From an uncultured Collinsella sp. (lineage in GTDB: Bacteria; Actinomycetota; Coriobacteriia; Coriobacteriales; Coriobacteriaceae): 10,055 nt of DNA. The position numbers and the translations under genes were made by a program. Below, piece by piece: positions 1-5,339 of the stretch (position 1 is its first letter; each line of letters begins with the position of its first letter). The stretch spans positions 1-10,055 of the forward strand of contig USHF01000044.1 of NCBI GenBank assembly GCA_900554465.1, in the 5' to 3' direction. The notes below the pieces were generated by a model, which was not told the DNA's origin, did no database searches, and worked only from the letters and a program-made list of their open reading frames with translations.

Positions 1-29
1 GTGGGCTCGGAGATGTGTATAAGAGACAG
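1..29. other. Nextera read-2 adapter with Tn5 mosaic end (non-biological)
   Basis: The first 29 bases end in the 19-bp Tn5 mosaic end (positions 11-29, AGATGTGTATAAGAGACAG), preceded by GTGGGCTCGG, the tail of the Illumina Nextera read-2 (i7-side) adapter. This is library sequence left on the contig, not chromosome. Genuine sequence starts at about position 30, so the groES upstream region is truncated by library construction. Confidence 0.97.
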
Positions 30-68
30 ACACGGGAGCCACTGCTAAGTTATCCTCCGGCATTCAGA

Positions 69-116
69 AAATCTAAGTGCCAAAAAATAAGATTTTTTGA
101 CTCCGTGTTGTATAAC
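69..116 (+). promoter_or_regulatory. Candidate groESL promoter region (unresolved)
   Basis: This AT-rich patch in an otherwise GC-rich window holds a good -10-like hexamer, TATAAC (111-116), and a good -35-like hexamer, TTGACT (97-102). They are only 8 bp apart, so they cannot form one standard sigma-A promoter. If TATAAC is the real -10, transcription would start near 122-124 and the hairpin at 168-186 would lie in the leader. There are also inverted repeats here: AAATCT (69-74)/AGATTT (90-95), and CAAAAAA (81-87)/TTTTTTG (93-99). I searched by eye for the CIRCE operator (TTAGCACTC-N9-GAGTGCTAA) and the HspR-type HAIR element and found neither. The exact promoter is uncertain. Confidence 0.35.
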
Positions 117-167
117 CCGCCATTCGTGGGTACCATTCAACGCGTACGCAAACAAAAAGGGTTAATT

Positions 168-186
168 CGCGTGGCATAACCACGCG
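168..186 (+). promoter_or_regulatory. Hairpin in groES leader, just upstream of the Shine-Dalgarno
   Basis: CGCGTGG (168-174) and CCACGCG (180-186) form a perfect 7-bp stem with a 5-nt loop (CATAA). GGG (159-161) and CCC (188-190) could add an outer stem across an internal loop. It ends 7 nt before the groES Shine-Dalgarno AAGGAGG (194-200). It could be an operator, an mRNA-stabilising 5' hairpin or part of a temperature-responsive leader; the sequence alone does not choose among these. Confidence 0.5.
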
Positions 187-208
187 GCCCAAAAAGGAGG
201 AGACAAGC

Positions 209-502
209 ATGTCGTCTTTGAAGCCGCTTGCAGATCGTGTTCTGGTCAAGCCCGACGAGGCCGAGCAGAAGACCGCTTCTGGTCTGTATATCGCCAGCAA
301 CGCCCAGGAGAAGCCGCAGCGCGGCACCATCGTTGCCGTTGGTGCCGGCAAGGTCAACGACAAGGGTGAGCGCATCCCCATGGACGTCAAGGTCGGTGAC
401 ATTGTCATCTACGGTAAGTTCGGTGGCAACGAGGTCAAGGTCGACGGCGAGAAGTATCTGCTGATGCGCGCCGACGACATCTACGCTGTTGTCGAGGCCT
501 AG
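209..502 (+). CDS. groES: Co-chaperonin GroES (Cpn10)
   Basis: This 97-residue protein has the standard length of cytosolic GroES, the heptameric lid that closes the GroEL folding chamber. The N-terminus (KPLADRVLVKPDEAE, residues 5-19) and the C-terminal block (KYLLMRADDIYAVVEA, 82-97) are typical of the family. The mobile loop that docks on GroEL lies at about residues 17-33; the position of the usual IVL tripeptide holds LYI (residues 26-28), a conservative hydrophobic change. The start is fixed by AAGGAGGAG (194-202) 6 nt upstream of ATG. groEL follows 96 nt downstream on the same strand, the usual bicistronic order. No CIRCE site is visible upstream, so the repressor that controls it cannot be named from this sequence. 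Confidence 0.97.
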   Translation: MSSLKPLADRVLVKPDEAEQKTASGLYIASNAQEKPQRGTIVAVGAGKVNDKGERIPMDVKVGDIVIYGKFGGNEVKVDGEKYLLMRADDIYAVVEA

Positions 503-548
503 TCTCGTCAGAATCTCTGATTCGTCTTTGAACGCGCCCGCCGCATAG

Positions 549-572
549 GACTCGCAAGCGGCGACGCGAGTC
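549..572 (+). promoter_or_regulatory. groES-groEL intergenic hairpin
   Basis: GACTCGC (549-555) and GCGAGTC (566-572) form a perfect 7-bp stem with a 10-nt loop. It lies in the 96-nt gap between groES and groEL, 11 nt before the GGAGG (584-588) of groEL. The bases that follow (ACGTTTCTTTT) are mildly T-rich, so it could act as a weak attenuator, an mRNA processing site or a stability element. In other bacteria, for example Agrobacterium, groESL mRNA is cleaved at an intergenic hairpin; that this one behaves so is inference. Confidence 0.5.
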
Positions 573-598
573 ACGTTTCTTTTGGAGGATTACCTACC

Positions 599-2236
599 AT
601 GGCAAAGAACATTACGTTCAACACCGATGCCCGCGCTAAGCTCGCCAAGGGTGTCAACACTCTGGCCGACGCCGTTACCGTCACCATGGGCCCCAAGGGT
701 CGCTACGTTGCTCTGCAGCGCACGTTTGGTGCCCCGACCATCACCAACGACGGCGTTTCCGTCGCCAAGGAGATTGAGCTCGAGGACAACATCGAGAACA
801 TGGGTGCCCAGCTGGTGAAGGAGGTCGCCACCAAGACCAACGACACCGTGGGTGACGGCACCACCACCGCAACCCTGCTCGCTCAAGCCATCGTCAACGA
901 CGGTCTGCGCAACGTCGCCGCTGGCGCCAACCCGCTGGCCATCCGTCGCGGCATCGACAAGGCCGTCAACGCTGCCGTCGCCGAGATGAAGAAGCAGGCC
1001 AAGCCGGTCGAGACCAAGGAGCAGATTGCTTCCGTCGGTACCATCTCCGCCGGTGACCCCGAGGTCGGCGAGAAGATCGCCGAGGCCATGGAGGTCGTGG
1101 GCAAGGACGGCGTCATCACCGTCGAGGATTCCCAGACGTTCGACATCACCATCGACACCGTCGAGGGCATGCAGTTCGACAAGGGCTACGTCTCCGCTTA
1201 CTTCGTCACGGATAACGACCGCATGGAGGCCGTGATGAAGGATCCGTACATCCTCATCACCGACCAGAAGATCTCCAGCGTCCAGGACATCATGCCTGTT
1301 CTCGAGGCTGTCCAGCGCGCTGGCCGTGGCCTGCTCATCATCGCTGAGGACATCGATGGCGAGGCTCTGCCGACCCTCGTCCTCAACAAGATCCGTGGCG
1401 CCCTCAACGTCTGCGCCGTCAAGGCCCCGGGCTACGGCGATCGCCGCAAGCGCATCCTGGAGGACATCGCCGTCCTCACCGGTGGCCAGGCTGCTCTGGA
1501 CGAGCTGGGCGTGAAGGTCGCTGACATCACCGCCGATATGCTTGGTACCGCTAAGTCCGTCACTATCTCCAAGGACAACACCGTCGTCGTCGGCGGCGCT
1601 GGCTCCAAGGAGGCCATCGACGCCCGCATCGCTCAGATCAAGGGCGAGATGGAGAACACCACCTCTGACTTCGACCGTGAGAAGCTCCAGGAGCGCCTGG
1701 CCAAGCTCTCCGGTGGCGTTGCCGTCATCAAGGTCGGCGCTGCTACCGAGTCCGAGCTCAAGGAGATCAAGCACCGCGTCGAGGACGCCCTGCAGGCTAC
1801 CCGTGCTGCTGTCGAGGAGGGCATTGTCGCCGGCGGCGGCGTCGCCTTCATGGACGCTGCTCCTGCGCTCGACGCCGTTGAGCTTGACGACCCCGAGGAG
1901 AAGATCGGCGTCGACATCGTCAAGAAGGCTCTGACTGCTCCGGTCGCCACCATCGCCAAGAACGCTGGCTTTGAGGGCGCCGTCGTGGTCGACAAGGTTG
2001 CCGAGCTGCCCGCCGGCCAGGGTCTCAACTCTGCCAACGGCGAGTGGGGCGACATGATCGAGATGGGCGTCCTCGACCCCGTCAAGGTCAGCCGCGTCAC
2101 CCTGCAGAACGCTGCTTCTGTCGCCAGCCTGATTCTCATCACCGAGGCTACCGTCTCCGATGTGCCCAAGAACACTCAGCTTGAGGACGCTATCGCTGCT
2201 GCCACCGCTGGTCAGCAGGGCGGCGGTATGTACTAA
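599..2236 (+). CDS. groEL: Chaperonin GroEL (Cpn60)
   Basis: This 545-residue protein is full-length GroEL, the double-ring ATP-driven folding chamber in the cytosol. Visible landmarks are TMGPKG (29-34), ITNDG with Asp51, the ATP/Mg motif GDGTTT (85-90, with Asp86), and the chaperonin signature AAVEEGIVAGGG in the second equatorial segment (about 402-413). The apical segment carries the usual ITDQKISS and KAPGYGDRRKRILEDIA blocks. The C-terminal tail is a short Gly/Met type ending GQQGGGMY, with only one GGM unit and a terminal Tyr, rather than the repeated GGM of E. coli or the His-rich tail of many actinobacterial GroEL1 proteins. GGAGG (584-588) sits 10 nt before ATG. It is co-oriented with groES and probably co-transcribed. 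Codon use is strongly biased to C- and G-ending codons, as in a highly expressed gene. Confidence 0.98.
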   Translation: MAKNITFNTDARAKLAKGVNTLADAVTVTMGPKGRYVALQRTFGAPTITNDGVSVAKEIELEDNIENMGAQLVKEVATKTNDTVGDGTTTATLLAQAIVNDGLRNVAAGANPLAIRRGIDKAVNAAVAEMKKQAKPVETKEQIASVGTISAGDPEVGEKIAEAMEVVGKDGVITVEDSQTFDITIDTVEGMQFDKGYVSAYFVTDNDRMEAVMKDPYILITDQKISSVQDIMPVLEAVQRAGRGLLIIAEDIDGEALPTLVLNKIRGALNVCAVKAPGYGDRRKRILEDIAVLTGGQAALDELGVKVADITADMLGTAKSVTISKDNTVVVGGAGSKEAIDARIAQIKGEMENTTSDFDREKLQERLAKLSGGVAVIKVGAATESELKEIKHRVEDALQATRAAVEEGIVAGGGVAFMDAAPALDAVELDDPEEKIGVDIVKKALTAPVATIAKNAGFEGAVVVDKVAELPAGQGLNSANGEWGDMIEMGVLDPVKVSRVTLQNAASVASLILITEATVSDVPKNTQLEDAIAAATAGQQGGGMY

Positions 2237-2315
2237 GGCCGACAAGGTCTAGAACTCCCACCGGGAATCCGGGGGCGTGACGGGGTTTCTCTCCGGAACG
2301 TCCTCGGTTAGATTG

Positions 2316-2363
2316 GGACCCCTTGTCCTGCTCCTTTGGAGCCGCGGACAAGGGGTCCTTTTT
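2316..2363 (+). terminator. Intrinsic terminator of the groESL operon
   Basis: GGACCCCTTGTCC (2316-2328) pairs perfectly with GGACAAGGGGTCC (2346-2358), a 13-bp stem followed directly by TTTTT (2359-2363). The 17-nt loop holds a second perfect stem, GCTCC (2330-2334)/GGAGC (2338-2342), so the structure is nested. It lies about 80 nt after the groEL stop. There is no T-run on the opposite strand, so it looks one-directional, although the unknown minus-strand gene converges on it and no other terminator for that gene is evident. Confidence 0.92.
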
Positions 2364-2438
2364 GTGCTGATGTCTTTATTTAATGAGGCGCTTTCCGCTT
2401 TGTTTGAATGGTGATGTAAGAGGTAGGGTGCCGAGGAA

Positions 2439-4367
2439 TCAGAGCAGCCCTTTTGCTCGCTCGTTGTAGATTATATTGAGCTCCGATTGCATATACTCTT
2501 CTTTGAGCTTAGCAATGAAACGCGCGTCCGAGAACAGTCGGTAGACGAGTATCGCTGCGCCTCCGAGGTCGAGGCACTTGGGATTCTCTTTGATTAACGC
2601 CCGTATGACGCTGCTTGAAGTTGCGATGGTATCGGACAGGAGGATGATTTTCTTGGTACGTGCTTGGTACATCTCGGTGCAGTAATCTGATCCGTCGTCC
2701 TTGAATATCAGTGAGCACCCGTGAAGTGCCGCTATCAACCAGTTGATAAGCGCGGCCATACCTGCCTGCGCGCCGACCTTCAGCACATCGCCGGTGCTGA
2801 CGTATTTGGTAAGCACCTCGGTATGTGTTTTGTCGAGGATAAGATTGGCGAATGGGATCTGTATCCCGCACGGTGTGTACAGGTCTGTGCCGATGTGGAT
2901 CAGCTGCTTGATTAGAGCAGCCGCGGCGGCATCCGGCTCGCTCACGACGCGTCTTCCCGCCGCAACCAGCATCTCTACAGTCCCAGCGGGCGCCCCGATC
3001 TGTGGATTTTTGCCAAAGGCGTCATAGGAGACCGAGTAGGTTGCGGGAATTCGTGCACCAATACCAAAAACGTTAGTATCTTTAACGCAGGTGATGCTGT
3101 TGGTCATGATGTTAGATGTTCCGAATACGAGACCGAGCACTGGGTCGTGGCCGAGGGTCGCGAACCGGTGGTTTGCACCCTTGAAGAGCCCGATGTTTTC
3201 TGCCTCATAGCGTGTCGCGTCGTAGGGCACTCCGCGTGAATTAAGAATTTGATGTTTTGAGGCGAACAGATGGTTCGATTCCCGTGGCATCCTGTCATCG
3301 AAACCAGAGAAGACACGACTTTGGAAGTTGTGCAGAGCGTGTTCTTTTACGTTGCCCGCTCCGGCACACTCGACCTCCGTCAGTGAGTTGATGATAAGAA
3401 TGCGGGCGACTTGGAGCATGGTTGCGGCGACGACAAAGGCGGCGTCAGCATCCTGCAGTCGCGTCCGCTCCTTGAACTCCCGGTCGATGCGCTGAAGGTT
3501 CTCGCCGTACTCGCGGACGGACTTTTCGACTGCCTGCTCGGCCCCGCTCTCGTCAACGGCCATGCATGCCACCCTCGCCGCCATATAGTCGGCAAAGAGT
3601 CTGCAGGCATGCTCCTCTTCTTCTGTCACCTGGCCGTCCGCCGCCGCGGCGACTTGCAACTGCTCGGCTATGGAGTCCAACGACACGATGCTAACGTTGT
3701 CCAAGTAGTCCTTGACTTGGTCGAAGGACAAACCCTTGTCATCCGCGATGACCTGCACCTTTGTCTTGACGTTATTTGGGAGGCCGCCGTCCAGCTTGAG
3801 GTAATCGAGACCCTCCTCGAGCCACTTCTGCTCCTCTTGGGAAAAGTCACCGTCGCAGCGCATCAGGAAGCAAAGCGTTGCCACATATGCGTAGATGAAA
3901 TTGTGTCGCTTCTCTCCCGCAAGGTAGGCGCCCTGCTTGATTCCGTCACGGAAACCCTTGATACGTGCCCTGCGGAGTCGCGCGGAGAATGAGTTCTCCT
4001 TGATGGCATTGATCCCGCCCTCCACGGTCGACGCCGCGTCGGACGCAAGGGACGATGCTCCTTGGGCCAGATCTACGGCGGCACCGATGGCAATTCCGCC
4101 TACCGCGTTCGCGGCCCCTATAATCGTTTTGCCTGCATCGGACGATGCAATTTGCTCGCCGGCACTCGACATACCTTCCGCAACCGAGCACATGGCGCTG
4201 CCGATGGCCTCGGATGCCGAGGTGGCCGTATCGACGATAACGTTTCCCGCGCCCTCAGCTGCATTCGTGGCGCCTTTGGCGGCGGACTCGATGGCCGCCG
4301 ATGCGTCTTTTGCCATCTCACCGGCGGCTTGGGACAGAGCTTTTCCGAGATCAAGTTTTACTGCCAA
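2439..4367 (-). CDS. Unknown protein with Ala/Gly-rich N-terminus and TerB-like domain
   Basis: This 642-residue protein has no function I can assign. Residues 8-125 are Ala/Ser/Gly-rich and read as long amphipathic helices; within them, 81-104 is hydrophobic with spaced glycines (glycine-zipper-like), so it may insert in a membrane. There is no N-terminal signal peptide. Residues 153-268 resemble a TerB-like helical domain: two acidic motifs, MRCDGDFSQEE (169-179) and AAADGQVTEEEE (241-252), have the TerB/DjlA-type DG-x-(I/V/F)-(T/S)-x-x-E pattern, which in TerB-like proteins may bind metal. Residues 285-330 are helical. The C-terminal part (about 355-642) looks like a folded domain with NHRFATLGHDPVLG (399-412) and FGTSNIMTNSIT (415-426), which I cannot name. 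The start is TTG (4367-4365), chosen because AGGAGA (4378-4373) lies 5 nt upstream and no ATG fits. The gene stands alone, opposite to both neighbours, and its codon use looks less C/G-biased than theirs, which would fit acquisition. TerB-like domains occur in stress and defence settings; a role here is open. Confidence 0.85.
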   Translation of the reverse strand: MAVKLDLGKALSQAAGEMAKDASAAIESAAKGATNAAEGAGNVIVDTATSASEAIGSAMCSVAEGMSSAGEQIASSDAGKTIIGAANAVGGIAIGAAVDLAQGASSLASDAASTVEGGINAIKENSFSARLRRARIKGFRDGIKQGAYLAGEKRHNFIYAYVATLCFLMRCDGDFSQEEQKWLEEGLDYLKLDGGLPNNVKTKVQVIADDKGLSFDQVKDYLDNVSIVSLDSIAEQLQVAAAADGQVTEEEEHACRLFADYMAARVACMAVDESGAEQAVEKSVREYGENLQRIDREFKERTRLQDADAAFVVAATMLQVARILIINSLTEVECAGAGNVKEHALHNFQSRVFSGFDDRMPRESNHLFASKHQILNSRGVPYDATRYEAENIGLFKGANHRFATLGHDPVLGLVFGTSNIMTNSITCVKDTNVFGIGARIPATYSVSYDAFGKNPQIGAPAGTVEMLVAAGRRVVSEPDAAAAALIKQLIHIGTDLYTPCGIQIPFANLILDKTHTEVLTKYVSTGDVLKVGAQAGMAALINWLIAALHGCSLIFKDDGSDYCTEMYQARTKKIILLSDTIATSSSVIRALIKENPKCLDLGGAAILVYRLFSDARFIAKLKEEYMQSELNIIYNERAKGLL

Positions 4368-4517
4368 TTTGTTCTCCTGACATACGCGGGTTGCGCAGCG
4401 ACCTCCTTCATACTACTGCGCGGTGCGAAGCATTGGGTGCGTTGGTGGATTGATGATTACGGAAAATGGGACGCATCTCCATTCCGTTTCTCCCGCCATA
4501 AATTACCCTCGGCATAC

Positions 4518-4545
4518 TTGCGCGAACGATTGCTCGTGCTACACT
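4518..4545 (+). promoter_or_regulatory. Promoter of the riboswitch/ribU operon
   Basis: TTGCGC (4518-4523) and TACACT (4540-4545) are separated by 16 bp, and the -10 is preceded by TGC (4537-4539), giving an extended -10. Transcription would start at about 4551-4553, just before the first paired base of the FMN riboswitch (about 4554). This agreement with an independently placed RNA element supports the call. Confidence 0.65.
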
Positions 4546-4553
4546 TGCAATTG

Positions 4554-4737
4554 CTGTTTCAGGGCGGGGTGGAATTCCCCACTGGCGGTAAATCGGGCGG
4601 TGCCAAAGGGGTGCCGTGGCGCAGACGAGGCGTCTGCGACCGAGCCGATGAGTCCGCGACCCGTGCGTGTGTTGGTTCGCATGCCGGCTGAACTGGTGAG
4701 ACCCCAGTACCAACGGTTAGAGTCCGGATGAAAGAGG
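4554..4737 (+). promoter_or_regulatory. FMN riboswitch (RFN element)
   Basis: The conserved core of the FMN-sensing aptamer is readable: AGGGCGGGGTGGAATTCCCC (4561-4580) then ACTGGCGGT (4581-4589), the P2 arm with GGGG/CCCC; GAGTCCGCGACCCG (4650-4663); CTGAACTGGTGAGACCCCAG (4688-4707) and CAACGGTTAGAGTCCGGATG (4711-4730). A variable arm CGCAGAC (4620-4626)/GTCTGCG (4632-4638) sits between. P1 is formed by CTGTTTC (4554-4560) with GAAAGAG (4730-4736), one mismatch. The ribU Shine-Dalgarno follows P1 at once (AGGTGA, 4739-4744, or AGAGG overlapping P1), and no terminator hairpin with a T-run lies before ribU. FMN binding is therefore likely to block translation start rather than elongation of transcription. 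It controls a riboflavin transporter, the classic target. Confidence 0.96.
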
Positions 4738-4748
4738 CAGGTGATCTT

Positions 4749-5339
4749 ATGTCTGAACAGTCGCAGCATATCCATTTTGAGAACACGAATAGGTGGAGCA
4801 CCAAACAGCTCGTTACCATGGCGTTGATGTGCGCCTTGGGCGCCCTGTTTATGTACGTGCAGCTGCCCATCCTTCCTTCGGCGCCGTTTTTGACCTACGA
4901 CCCGTCGCTGGTGCCGGCGATGGTGTGCGGATTTGCGTATGGCCCCGGTGCTGGTACCGCTGTTGCAGCCATGGCGATCGTTATCCATGCGCTCACTACG
5001 GGTGACTGGGTCGGCGCGCTTATGAATCTGGTTGCCACGCTGGGCTACATTCTGCCCGCGGCTATCGTCTACCAGAAGATGCATACCTATAAGGGTGCCG
5101 TGATTGGCCTGGTGCTCGGCGTTATTGCCGCTACGGCGTTGTCTATGGTCGCAAATCTTACCATTGGCGTATGGTTCTGGTATGGCTCGGTCGATGTGAT
5201 CGCCCCGCTCATGATTCCTGCGGTGCTGCCGTTCAACCTCATCAAGACCGTGCTCAACTCGGTGTTGACGCTGGCGGTGTACAAGGCGGTCTCCAACCTC
5301 ATCACGCCCAAGAAGGACCAGGTCAAAGGCCGCGCATGA
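4749..5339 (+). CDS. ribU: Riboflavin ECF transporter S-component RibU
   Basis: This 196-residue integral membrane protein is the substrate-binding S-component of an energy-coupling-factor transporter, which captures riboflavin outside the cell. Six hydrophobic segments are visible at about 21-39, 52-64, 67-82, 88-107, 115-139 and 157-178. The first contains Ala25-xxx-Ala29, the AxxxA face that contacts EcfT in S-components. FLTYDPSLVPAMVCGFAYGPGAG (split as 47-58 and 59-69) is the RibU-type loop and helix 2-3 region. The start is ATG 4749 with AGGTGA 4 nt upstream; an in-frame ATG at 4728 lies inside the riboswitch 3' strand and is not a credible start. The FMN riboswitch directly upstream is independent evidence for riboflavin as substrate. 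The stop overlaps the next gene (ATGA), so it is translationally coupled to the ATPase. Confidence 0.94.
   Translation: MSEQSQHIHFENTNRWSTKQLVTMALMCALGALFMYVQLPILPSAPFLTYDPSLVPAMVCGFAYGPGAGTAVAAMAIVIHALTTGDWVGALMNLVATLGYILPAAIVYQKMHTYKGAVIGLVLGVIAATALSMVANLTIGVWFWYGSVDVIAPLMIPAVLPFNLIKTVLNSVLTLAVYKAVSNLITPKKDQVKGRA

Noticed and set aside
590..2245. A 551-codon open frame on the minus strand across the whole of groEL.
   Set aside because: It mirrors groEL in a GC-rich gene with strong codon bias, which keeps the opposite frame free of stops. Its Asp/Gly/Leu/Val-rich composition resembles no protein I know, and groEL is certain.
3411..3992. A 193-codon open frame on the plus strand inside the unknown minus-strand gene.
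   Set aside because: It has no convincing ribosome site or family motif, and the opposite frame contains TerB-like motifs and a coherent 642-residue protein.
4351..4383. A 10-residue open frame on the minus strand (MSGEQIGSKT) overlapping the start of the unknown gene.
   Set aside because: The nearest strong Shine-Dalgarno is 17 nt away, too far, and the AGGAGA inside it serves the TTG start. It could be a leader peptide but nothing supports that.
4459..4487. A bulged hairpin ACGGAA/TTCCGT followed by TTTCTCCC in the divergent intergenic region.
   Set aside because: The stem has a two-base bulge and the T-run is short. No plus-strand gene ends here, so a terminator call is not supported.
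4728..4748. An upstream in-frame ATG for ribU at 4728.
   Set aside because: It lies inside the conserved GGATG at the 3' side of the FMN riboswitch and has no Shine-Dalgarno; ATG 4749 has AGGTGA just upstream.
5171..5335. A 55-residue upstream extension of the fused ATPase.
   Set aside because: It would lie inside ribU in another frame. The ATG at 5336 in the ATGA overlap starts exactly where the ABC domain begins.
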